Source: Nanobdellota archaeon | GTDB lineage: Archaea; Nanobdellota; Nanobdellia; Pacearchaeales; GW2011-AR1 | Reading direction: 5' to 3' | NCBI GenBank assembly: GCA_020056045.1 | Contig: JAGVIM010000181.1 | Location: 1-7,646 of the forward strand | Length of the DNA: 7,646 nt | Shown: positions 1-6,423 of the stretch, in pieces | How positions within the stretch are numbered: the first letter of the stretch is position 1 | How the letters are laid out: each line of letters starts with the position of its first letter | Translations under genes and position numbers: made by a program | Notes under the pieces: generated by a model | Seen by the model: the letters and a program-made list of their open reading frames with translations, nothing else | Told to the model about the DNA's origin: nothing | The model's database searches: none

Positions 1-9
1 ATTCTTTAG

Positions 10-180
10 AAAAAAAAAGGAATAAAAGTTATTGGTTTGGGCGCTTTTGTTTTAAATGGATTAAAAATAAAGCATTATAATTTGCTAAAAGAAAAGAATA
101 TACCTTTTTCTTATTTGTTTGATGTAAAAGATTTTTCTAATCATAAATTAAATAGTGGCATAAAAAATGGAAAAAACTAA
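10..180 (+). CDS. C-terminal fragment of an unidentified protein, 5'-truncated, possible frameshift
   Basis: Frame 1 is open from just after a TAG at 7-9 to a TAA at 178-180, giving about 56 residues that start K-K-K-G-I-K-V-I-G-L-G-A-F. The lysine run followed by alternating hydrophobic residues and Gly-Leu-Gly-Ala looks like a beta strand with a glycine turn, so this is plausibly the end of a real protein. There is no ATG in the frame, so its start is either a weak TTG at 37 or lies outside the window. A run of nine A (10-18) sits at the junction: with one A fewer, frame 3 upstream (S-L-E-K-K) would join this frame. The 3' end overlaps the next gene by 14 nt, which is typical of an operon partner. 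I do not recognise the family. Confidence is low because so little is visible. Confidence 0.4.
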   Translation, partial: KKKGIKVIGLGAFVLNGLKIKHYNLLKEKNIPFSYLFDVKDFSNHKLNSGIKNGKN

Positions 181-1762
181 AGATATTGTTTTAATTACAC
201 CTTCAAAAACAGAATGGTTGGGATTTAAGGGATATCATCCACATTATTCAGAAGCAATGGGATTAAGTTATTTAGCTGGAACTCTTTTAAGGGAAGGTTA
301 TAAACCTCATATTTTGGATATGGAAGTACATAATTTATCAAAAGTAGGTTTACTTGCTGAGATGAGAAAGGTTGAAAACCCTTTGGTTGCAGGTATTGCT
401 GCTCTTAATAAAACAACAATTGATGAAGTTTTATTTTTATCTTCTTTAATTAGAAGAGAGTTTCCTAATACTCATATTACTCTTGGAGGTCATTTAGCAA
501 CTTTTAGTCATAGAGAATTACTTAGAGAAAATAGTTCTATAGATTCTATTGTCAGGGGAGAAGGAGAGTTTACAATGTCAGAGCTTACTAGAGCATTGAT
601 AAGTGGTGAGGACTTAAGATCGATTAGGGGTCTTAGCTATAGGTTTGGAAATAAAGTTCATGAAAATCCTCGTAGAGAGGTTATAGGGGATTTAGATTCT
701 ATTGCTTTTCCTTTTAGATATAATTTAGAAGATATAAGAGATTCTGGACAGAGCGTATCAATGTCTACTAGTAGGGGGTGTCAAGGAGGATGTACTTTTT
801 GTACACTTGCATTTTTTACAAAAAAATGGAGAGCTAGAAGTGGGAAAAATGTTGTTGATGAAATTGCAGAATTATATGAAAGAGGAGTTAGAAGAATCAG
901 CTTTGAAGATGAGAACTTTTTAGGTCATTGTAGTGATGGTCTTGAAAGAGCCTTGGAATTTTGTGATGAAATGGAAAAAAAAAGATTTCCAGAACCTATT
1001 TCTTATAAAATTATGACAAGAGTTGATGATTTAGATGAAAATTTATTATTAAGAATGAAATCTGTTGGTTTAGATAATATTTTTGTAGGTGTAGAATCTT
1101 TTAATCAGAGGCAGTTGGACTTGTTTAATAAGAGAATAACTCCGGAACAAATCGGAAATTTTATTGGAATGTTGAAAAAAGTAGGAGTTTCTGCCTATTT
1201 TAGTTTTATTATGTTTGATCCATATGCGACACTAGATGAAGTTTCTAATAATGTTGAAAGGATGTCAAGAATTCCTGAATTTACTGATTATAGGAGATTA
1301 TTTTCAGTTGTTAAACCTGATGTTGGAACTAAAATAACAAGAGATTTTGAAAAAAATGGTTTATTAGAACCTGATGGAAATTTTGCTTATAAAATAAGAT
1401 TTGTAAGGCCTGAAACAGAATTACTTTGGAAAGTTTTGCAAGCACATCAAGCAAGACATTCTACTATTGATCAAAAATTAGCTAGAGTTAAAGATGAAAG
1501 AATTGATGTTGGACTATATAAAAGTAGAAATGAATCACTTGTTGATTCATCTAGAAAAGATAATTATGATGGTTTAATAGCTGGAGCAGAGAGATGTTTT
1601 TTTGAAGGATGGGTTGATATTGTAAGGTATGGTATTAATCTAGCAAGAAATTATCAAAGATTTGAAGATGTTAGGGATTTGTTTCCTGATAGACTTGATG
1701 AAAAATTTGGACAAGCTTCATTACTTTTAGATAGGGCAAGAGTGGGATTTTATTTAAAATAA
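167..1762 (+). CDS. Cobalamin-binding-type radical SAM enzyme
   Basis: A 531-residue iron-sulfur enzyme that should cleave S-adenosylmethionine to start radical chemistry; the substrate is unknown. Residues about 5-170 match a B12-binding-type Rossmann domain: a beta strand at 6-12, E-A-M-G-L-S-Y-L-A-G at 29-38, G-G-H at 107-109 and a V-R-G-E-G-E segment at 129-134. The cluster motif is C205-x3-C209-x2-C212, inside S-T-S-R-G-C, as in the B12-radical SAM superfamily. A TIM-barrel part follows, with F-E-D-E at 246-249 and V-G-V-E-S at 307-311. The last ~120 residues are a predicted helical extension. The usual D-x-H-x2-G cobalamin ligand is not seen; D51 and H55 are spaced differently, so B12 may bind base-off without a His ligand or not at all. 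The ATG at 167 has only a weak GTGG (155-158) upstream. The stop lies 1 nt before the next gene. Class is secure, reaction is not. Confidence 0.9.
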   Translation: MEKTKDIVLITPSKTEWLGFKGYHPHYSEAMGLSYLAGTLLREGYKPHILDMEVHNLSKVGLLAEMRKVENPLVAGIAALNKTTIDEVLFLSSLIRREFPNTHITLGGHLATFSHRELLRENSSIDSIVRGEGEFTMSELTRALISGEDLRSIRGLSYRFGNKVHENPRREVIGDLDSIAFPFRYNLEDIRDSGQSVSMSTSRGCQGGCTFCTLAFFTKKWRARSGKNVVDEIAELYERGVRRISFEDENFLGHCSDGLERALEFCDEMEKKRFPEPISYKIMTRVDDLDENLLLRMKSVGLDNIFVGVESFNQRQLDLFNKRITPEQIGNFIGMLKKVGVSAYFSFIMFDPYATLDEVSNNVERMSRIPEFTDYRRLFSVVKPDVGTKITRDFEKNGLLEPDGNFAYKIRFVRPETELLWKVLQAHQARHSTIDQKLARVKDERIDVGLYKSRNESLVDSSRKDNYDGLIAGAERCFFEGWVDIVRYGINLARNYQRFEDVRDLFPDRLDEKFGQASLLLDRARVGFYLK

Positions 1763-1763
1763 A

Positions 1764-2657
1764 ATGATGCAATCTATTTCAACAAATATTAGAGCACCTG
1801 AAGAAAATCCTTTTTTTTATGATCTTTTTTTTAAAAAGGACAAGGGTGTTGGTTTATATTTGGATTTAGTTAAACAATTTGTTAAAGATAGAGATTTGGA
1901 AGTAGTTTCTGGTTTGCAATATGATGATGATGCTATAAAAATGTCTGGAATTCCTAAGGTATTTTTAGTTAGAAGAAATAATGAGAGGTTTAAAATAAGA
2001 ATATGTAGTTCAGATGAGGAATCTGTTAGAATAAATCAAAATATTTCATATGCTTATAATAGGGGAATTCCTGTTTCAAGAAGTATTGAAGCTTTTGGTC
2101 CTCTTTTGTTATTAGAATATGTTCCTGGACAAAGTGTTCAGGAAATAAGTTCTGAAGATAGAATTAAAATCGGAAATATTCATAGTTCATTGAATCATAT
2201 TGTTTCTTATTCAGAAAATTTAAAAAATAAATTAGAGTCAATATTTTTAGTTTCATTGGAAGCATTATCTAAACTTAAAGGAGTTAATAGATATAGGGAT
2301 ATTTTTTATCAGGAGTTACCTGAAAATTTATTTCCTGTTTTTGATCATCAAGATTTTGGATTACATAATCTTGTAAAAAATTCTCAAGGATTTTTTGTAG
2401 TAGATGAAGAGGCATTTGGAATACTTCCTTTTGGTTATAGTTTGCATAGAGCTATGCATGGCAGAAGAAAATATGAAGTTTGTTCAAATGAAAAAGAAGT
2501 TAGAGATTATTTATCTTGTTTTTCTAAAGAATTTTCTGATTATTATATTAAAACTCAGAATTTTTGGGAATCTGTTTATACTATTAGGGAGAGTGCAAGA
2601 GTGTTTGTATGTGGAAATAGAGACTTAGCCAGGAGGTTAGTTGAAAATGGTAGATGA
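1764..2657 (+). CDS. Aminoglycoside/choline-kinase-like phosphotransferase
   Basis: A 297-residue protein of the APH/choline kinase fold, which transfers phosphate from ATP to a hydroxyl of a small molecule. The catalytic loop is H195-Q-D197-x4-N202 (F-D-H-Q-D-F-G-L-H-N), matching H-x-D-x(4)-N, with D197 the likely base and N202 a metal ligand. The metal-binding segment follows at D214-E-E216 (V-V-D-E-E). A hinge-like L-L-L-L-E-Y-V-P-G lies at 114-122, and K77 in R-F-K-I-R-I is the candidate ATP-phosphate lysine. Motifs and length fit a complete, active enzyme. It starts 1 nt after the radical SAM stop at a double ATG (1764 or 1767) with no clear ribosome binding site, so translation is probably coupled. 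Its 3' end overlaps the next gene by 11 nt. Within this operon a biosynthetic small-molecule kinase is likelier than antibiotic resistance, but that is inference. Confidence 0.85.
   Translation: MMQSISTNIRAPEENPFFYDLFFKKDKGVGLYLDLVKQFVKDRDLEVVSGLQYDDDAIKMSGIPKVFLVRRNNERFKIRICSSDEESVRINQNISYAYNRGIPVSRSIEAFGPLLLLEYVPGQSVQEISSEDRIKIGNIHSSLNHIVSYSENLKNKLESIFLVSLEALSKLKGVNRYRDIFYQELPENLFPVFDHQDFGLHNLVKNSQGFFVVDEEAFGILPFGYSLHRAMHGRRKYEVCSNEKEVRDYLSCFSKEFSDYYIKTQNFWESVYTIRESARVFVCGNRDLARRLVENGR
2631..2636 (+). promoter_or_regulatory. Ribosome binding site AGGAGG deciding the start of the ADP-ribosylglycohydrolase-like gene
   Basis: AGGAGG lies inside the 3' end of the upstream kinase gene, 10 nt before the ATG at 2647 and only 4 nt before an in-frame TTG at 2641. 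I prefer the ATG: it is the standard codon and the protein family begins shortly before the I-x-G-x-x-x-G-D-A-L-G segment. Confidence 0.6.
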
Positions 2658-3627
2658 AATTGATTTAGCTGAAAGAATATTAACTGGGATTGCTTGTGGT
2701 GATGCTTTGGGAAAAATGACTTCTAAATGTTCTTCAAATCAGGTTATAGATATTTATGGTGGGAGGGTTGCGGATTTAGCAAAACCAATAATTATAAGAA
2801 AGAGTAAGCAAAGAGATTGGCAAAAAGGTGATATAACTGATGATACTATACTCACTTTGTTAATAGCAGATTCTATAATTTCTAGTGGGAAGTTTAATAG
2901 AACTGATATTGGCTATAGGTTGATTGATTGTCAGGATCCCAGGGGTGGAAATCAAATAAATAAAATAAAAATATCAGGAGATCCTAATTTTGTGGCTGTT
3001 GATGGCTATACAAACGGTCCTGCAATAAGGGTTGCTGGAATTTCCATAGTATATTATGATAATGATTCTTTGTTTAAGTATTTAGTAGATTCGAGTACTT
3101 TAACTCATTCTGGAAAAGAATCTATTTTAGGATGTTTATTAGTTGGTCAGGTATATTCTGAAATAATGAAAGGAAAGGGAAAAATTGAAATATCTAAAAA
3201 ACTTTTAAGAGATTTACAAAATTTAAATAGAGATTATATACCCAAATTAAATGATTCAAGAGTTATTAAAAATTTATCACAAGCATTAGAAATTTCTAGA
3301 AATTTAAAAGGAAATGAATTATGTAATGAATTAGAGTTGAAAATTGGTATGTCTGGATATCCTTGTTCTTCTATAGTCTCTGCAGTAGTTCTTGGAATGA
3401 GTTATGATCATCCTAGACAGTGTTTAGTTGATATAGTTAATAGATTAAATGAGGGTGGAGATCTTGATTCTACTGCTGCAATAGCTGGTGGAATATGTTG
3501 TGGTTTAAATGGTTATTCGGAGATTGAAGATTGGAAAAAAATTATAGAAGAAAAAAATGGAATTTTATTTAGAGATTATGCAAATAAATTAATTGGAGTT
3601 AGAAATGGTAGATATTGTTGCGTTTGA
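2647..3627 (+). CDS. ADP-ribosylglycohydrolase family protein (DraG/ARH fold)
   Basis: A 326-residue member of the ADP-ribosylglycohydrolase family, dinuclear-Mg enzymes that hydrolyse N- or O-glycosidic bonds to ADP-ribose and, in some members, other nucleoside-like substrates. Family landmarks appear in order: A-C-G-D-A-L-G at 16-22, the metal-binding T64-D65-D66-T67, T-N-G-P-A-I-R-V-A-G-I at 122-132, T-H-S at 153-155 and the C-terminal metal site D272-x-D274-S275 in G-G-D-L-D-S-T-A-A. The usual Thr of the last triplet is Ser, which can still bind metal. All metal ligands appear present, so it should be active. The start overlaps the kinase gene by 11 nt, and the end overlaps the HAD gene by 23 nt. 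With no ADP-ribosyltransferase in view, a metabolic substrate is as likely as protein de-ADP-ribosylation. An in-frame TTG at 2641 is an alternative start. Confidence 0.88.
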   Translation: MVDEIDLAERILTGIACGDALGKMTSKCSSNQVIDIYGGRVADLAKPIIIRKSKQRDWQKGDITDDTILTLLIADSIISSGKFNRTDIGYRLIDCQDPRGGNQINKIKISGDPNFVAVDGYTNGPAIRVAGISIVYYDNDSLFKYLVDSSTLTHSGKESILGCLLVGQVYSEIMKGKGKIEISKKLLRDLQNLNRDYIPKLNDSRVIKNLSQALEISRNLKGNELCNELELKIGMSGYPCSSIVSAVVLGMSYDHPRQCLVDIVNRLNEGGDLDSTAAIAGGICCGLNGYSEIEDWKKIIEEKNGILFRDYANKLIGVRNGRYCCV

Positions 3628-4225
3628 TCTTTGGGACACTTTAATATTTTTAGAAGAAGGATGGAAAACTTTTACTCAATTAAAACCTTTTTTAGGTAAA
3701 GATCAAAATTTTTGGAGGAATAAGATTAAACCACTTTATTTATTTAGAAGACAAAAATCTCCTGATAGTTTTTTAGATGATTTAAGAAAAGAATTAGGTA
3801 TGGATCTTAGAAATTTGTCTGAAAATATGTCTGAAAGACTTAAATATGATATTGCAAATACTAAATTATATCCTGATGCAATTTCTACACTTGATAAATA
3901 TAAGAAAATGGGGAAAAAATTAGCAGTTGTTTCAAATCAATGTAGTTTTTATATACCTTCTTTTTATTCTTTAGGTCTTGATAAATATTTTGATTTTGTT
4001 CTTTTTTCATGTGATTTGGGATATGGGAAACCTGATAAAAGAATGTATCAAAAATTAGTTAATATGTCAAATGTAGAATCTAGAGATATTTTAATGATTG
4101 GAGATCATGAATATCAAGATTATAGAAAGCCTATTGAATTAGGATTTAGAGCTTTGAATCTTGCGAGAAATAGTATTTCTTCAAATGGTAAAATAAAAAG
4201 TTTAGTTGAAATTTCTTTAGACTAA
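3605..4225 (+). CDS. HAD-superfamily hydrolase (subfamily I), variant DxWDT motif
   Basis: A 206-residue haloacid-dehalogenase-superfamily protein, expected to remove phosphate from a small metabolite through an Asp-phosphate intermediate. Motif I is F-D8-L-W-D11-T-L: the nucleophile D8 is present, but the position two residues on, normally the acid/base Asp, is Trp10, with an Asp one further. Motif II is S110 in V-V-S-N-Q, motif III is K142 in G-Y-G-K-P-D, and motif IV is G166-D167 followed by D172. A helical cap fits residues about 15-85, as in class C1. I place the start at the ATG at 3605, preceded at 6 nt by GGAG (3595-3598), rather than the in-frame TTG at 3593. It overlaps the previous gene by 23 nt and is the last gene of the + operon, ending 5 bp from the opposing lyase gene. 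Confidence 0.85.
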   Translation: MVDIVAFDLWDTLIFLEEGWKTFTQLKPFLGKDQNFWRNKIKPLYLFRRQKSPDSFLDDLRKELGMDLRNLSENMSERLKYDIANTKLYPDAISTLDKYKKMGKKLAVVSNQCSFYIPSFYSLGLDKYFDFVLFSCDLGYGKPDKRMYQKLVNMSNVESRDILMIGDHEYQDYRKPIELGFRALNLARNSISSNGKIKSLVEISLD

Positions 4226-4230
4226 TTTCT

Positions 4231-5109
4231 TTATATAAATCCATGTTTTATAGAATATTCTAGAAATCTATTTGATTTTAGCAATGAAGGAGTATCTTCC
4301 ATTTCATAGCAAGTTGATATAACAGTAGATCCACTTTTTTTAACTTTTTCAAAAAGTTTTATTTTATCTTTTGTTTTCTTTATTTCTTTTAAGGTAATGT
4401 TAAATTCTTTATTTATAATTGGTAATTGATTTGGGTGAATTGCAAGTTTACCTTTAACATTCATTTTTTTAAGATATTTGCATTCTTCATATAATTCTTT
4501 AAGTTGCTTTTTTGTTTTATAACCTCGTGAGATAGGACCAATATGTTGTATTTTTCTTAAATTAGATAACATTATTAAATTTATTAAAACTTGATTGATA
4601 ATTGGATTTTCCCATAATTTTCCTCTTTCAATTCCTAATTCACTTATTAAATCTTCAATTCCCAAGGCTGTAGCGGTTATTCTATTAGAACTTTTTAATA
4701 TTTTTTCAGCATTAAAAAAACCTGTTATTGTTTCTATCAAGGGAATTATTTCCGTAATTTTTTCTTCATAGGATTTTATAAAAGATTCAAGAAATTCTAT
4801 TTCTCCGGGAAATTCTGTTTTTGGATAACAAATTGTATCTGGTTTTAGTTCTTTTATTAATTTTAAATCTTCTTTATAAAAAGGAGTATTAATATTATTT
4901 ATTCTTATTATCAGCTCTTTTGATCTATTATTTCTTGGAAAGTATTTTAGTAAAATTTCTCTTGCTTTTGTTTTTGCAGAATTATCTACGCTATCTTCTA
5001 GGTCAAATATAATTGAGTCTGCATTACAATTGATTGCTTTTTTGCAAAATTTTTCATTTATTGCTGGACAAAAGAGCAAACTTCTACGTTTTAATTTATT
5101 TGTTACCAT
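4231..5109 (-). CDS. CitE/HpcH-HpaI family C-C lyase (citrate lyase beta subunit-like)
   Basis: A 292-residue TIM-barrel protein of the citrate lyase beta/malyl-CoA lyase-like family, Mg-dependent enzymes that cleave or form C-C bonds next to a carboxylate or CoA ester. Matching motifs are R9-S-L-L-F-C-P at the N-terminus, A-D-S-I-I-F-D-L-E-D-S-V at 30-41, R69-I-N at 69-71, P-K-T-E at 96-99, L-I-E125-T-I-T-G-F at 124-131, G-I-E-D153 at 150-153, and L-A-I-H-P-N-Q at 222-228. E125 and D153 are the expected Mg ligands at the expected separation. No citrate lyase alpha or gamma subunit gene is present, so it is probably a stand-alone lyase and not a citrate lyase component. The start is 11 nt after the phosphoesterase stop without a clear ribosome binding site. 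It is the last gene of the - operon, facing the HAD gene. Confidence 0.88.
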   Translation of the reverse strand: MVTNKLKRRSLLFCPAINEKFCKKAINCNADSIIFDLEDSVDNSAKTKAREILLKYFPRNNRSKELIIRINNINTPFYKEDLKLIKELKPDTICYPKTEFPGEIEFLESFIKSYEEKITEIIPLIETITGFFNAEKILKSSNRITATALGIEDLISELGIERGKLWENPIINQVLINLIMLSNLRKIQHIGPISRGYKTKKQLKELYEECKYLKKMNVKGKLAIHPNQLPIINKEFNITLKEIKKTKDKIKLFEKVKKSGSTVISTCYEMEDTPSLLKSNRFLEYSIKHGFI

Positions 5110-5120
5110 AGTAATGTATT

Positions 5121-5978
5121 TTATTCAAAATCATTCCAATGATCTTCTTTAACATTATATTCTTCAGGTAATTTTTCAAATTCAATGTATTTATTTGTAT
5201 TAGTATCTAGTAATTGTATTGATCCGTTTATAGAATTTATTTGTATTATGTCTTGATTTACATTAATACTTTCTGAATTTTCATCAGATTTTGGAGTTAA
5301 AAATACAACATTAGGTAATTCATTTTTATAATAAATGTATGACTTATTTGGGTGCATATGACCGTGAATATAATATAATTTGTTGTTATAAACTTTTGAT
5401 ATTGATTCAAGTACTTTGTAATGATTCATATAATAAGGCTTTTTACTGAATTTAAATGCAGGACAATGAGCTAGAATAAATAGGGGTTTATTTTTATCTA
5501 TAAAAGGTATAATATTTTTAATTTCATAGGCTTCATGACTATAGGGTAAAAAAAATATTTGAATATTTTCAAATATTTTTATAAATGGTTTTTTTATCAT
5601 TTCTAACTTAACTTGTTTTTCAATTTCTTTTAAGTATTCTGCACATTCTGGAAAAAAAGAAATCATTGCTAGATCTGCATTTCCCATGTTAATTATTAGG
5701 CTCTTTTGAGAATCTTTTATTTGATCTAATTGTTTAATCCATCCATGTATATTAATTTTTTCAAACCATTTTTTGGTTTCTTCAGATATTTCAGAAAAGT
5801 CTTGTTTTGCAAAAGCTTTCCATGCTTTTCCATAATTATTCATATTGTTATAGAATTCTTTTTTCTCTACTGTTGCACCAATGTCCCCTAATAAAATTAG
5901 ATTTTCATAATTATAAATAAGTTTTTTTAAACTATCGAAGTTATGACAATCTCCTGCTATATTAATAATTTTATCCAT
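5121..5978 (-). CDS. Calcineurin-like metallophosphoesterase
   Basis: A 285-residue cytoplasmic metallophosphoesterase. The five metal-binding blocks are visible: G-D10-x-H12 (A-G-D-C-H-N), G-D32, G-N100 in G-N-A-D, H171 in A-H-C-P, and G-H207-x-H209 in H-G-H-M-H. The third block has Ala where classic phosphatases have the catalytic His (GNHE). YfcE/MJ0936-like phosphodiesterases also lack that His (GNCD-like), so a phosphodiester substrate is plausible. About 68 residues separate blocks two and three, longer than usual, with a helical, aromatic insertion at about 40-90 that may cover the active site. The last ~35 residues (250-285) lie outside the core. Its ATG overlaps the membrane-protein stop by 8 nt, implying translational coupling. 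The substrate is unknown; a nucleotide or a phosphorylated product of the neighbouring enzymes are both possible. Confidence 0.87.
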   Translation of the reverse strand: MDKIINIAGDCHNFDSLKKLIYNYENLILLGDIGATVEKKEFYNNMNNYGKAWKAFAKQDFSEISEETKKWFEKINIHGWIKQLDQIKDSQKSLIINMGNADLAMISFFPECAEYLKEIEKQVKLEMIKKPFIKIFENIQIFFLPYSHEAYEIKNIIPFIDKNKPLFILAHCPAFKFSKKPYYMNHYKVLESISKVYNNKLYYIHGHMHPNKSYIYYKNELPNVVFLTPKSDENSESINVNQDIIQINSINGSIQLLDTNTNKYIEFEKLPEEYNVKEDHWNDFE

Positions 5979-6354
5979 TTTTTCTTAAATATTCTGTTGG
6001 AAATTTTAAAATTCCATTTAATACTAATATTGCAATTAAAACAGTGTACATAGTTGTTACAACAAGCATTTTTATTAGCTCATATCTTAATATTTTTGGA
6101 TTTTTATTTTTTTTAAATAATTCTTTAGATCCATAATGCATCATAATTATTCCCATAATATTTGTAAGCCAGTAACCAAGTATTAATAGAGGTATAAATA
6201 AATTTCTATTTATCATTCCAAAAGGTAATGCAAATAAATAACTAATAGGTATATTTATGATTAAATCATTCCACCACGAAAGCGGAGATAGTATAAAACC
6301 TATAATAAAAATAAATGTTCTATAAATTTTTTTTGATATTTTTTTCATTTTCAT
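5971..6354 (-). CDS. Small membrane protein, about four transmembrane segments
   Basis: A 127-residue hydrophobic protein that I cannot assign to a family with confidence. A basic N-terminus (K-M-K-K-I-S-K-K) precedes likely membrane segments at about 12-24, 31-47, 52-73 and 93-115, with a lysine-rich loop at 77-88 that is probably cytoplasmic. A distinctive S-P-L-S-W-W-N-D stretch at 23-30 followed by N-I-P-I looks like a conserved signature and would make a good search query. It begins at the ATG at 6352-6354, with GAGG on the - strand (6365-6368) 10 nt upstream; a second ATG two codons on is less well placed. It overlaps the phosphoesterase start by 8 nt, so the two are co-translated and may work together, for example by placing the phosphoesterase near the membrane. 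That link is inference. Confidence 0.7.
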   Translation of the reverse strand: MKMKKISKKIYRTFIFIIGFILSPLSWWNDLIINIPISYLFALPFGMINRNLFIPLLILGYWLTNIMGIIMMHYGSKELFKKNKNPKILRYELIKMLVVTTMYTVLIAILVLNGILKFPTEYLRKNG

Positions 6355-6364
6355 AAACTTATAA

Positions 6365-6368
6365 CCTC
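6365..6368 (-). promoter_or_regulatory. Ribosome binding site GAGG for the membrane-protein gene
   Basis: GAGG on the - strand, 10 nt before the ATG at 6354 and 16 nt before the second ATG. It supports the upstream start and suggests a leadered transcript for the membrane protein/phosphoesterase/lyase genes. Confidence 0.45.
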
Positions 6369-6370
6369 TA

Positions 6371-6423
6371 ATTAATATATCAATAAGACCTTCAAAAGTG
6401 AAAGAGTTTCAAAGATAAAATAT
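6371..6423 (-). promoter_or_regulatory. Possible internal promoter and operator for the membrane protein/phosphoesterase/lyase genes
   Basis: The 69-bp gap between the regulator gene and the membrane-protein gene holds two TATA-like stretches on the - strand: one at 6414-6423 (ATATTTTATC) and one at about 6371-6381 (GATATATTAAT). Between them is TGAAA-GAG-TTTCA (6399-6411), a 5-bp inverted repeat. From the 6414-6423 box a start near 6395 would leave a ~40-nt leader carrying the GAGG site, and the palindrome would sit between TATA and start, a repressor position. Its - strand reading TGAAACTC (6405-6412) also occurs at 7372-7379 in the divergent array. Read-through from the regulator gene is equally possible. 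Confidence 0.35.

Noticed and set aside
1409..1420. Exact 12-mer CCTGAAACAGAA shared with 7379-7390
   Set aside because: It encodes ordinary residues (P-E-T-E) within the radical SAM gene, away from any promoter, so it is probably coincidence unless a genome-wide motif scan says otherwise.
2404..2628. 74-codon + strand ORF inside the kinase gene
   Set aside because: It lies wholly within the C-terminal coding region of the APH-like kinase, has a low-complexity hydrophobic translation and no ribosome binding site; a shadow frame.
1764..2657. Aminoglycoside resistance gene
   Set aside because: The fold matches APH/choline kinases, but the gene is embedded in a metabolic operon with no resistance or mobile-element context.
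4231..5109. Citrate lyase beta subunit of a citrate-fermentation operon
   Set aside because: No alpha, gamma, ligase or transporter genes are nearby; family membership is clear, the specific citrate lyase role is not.
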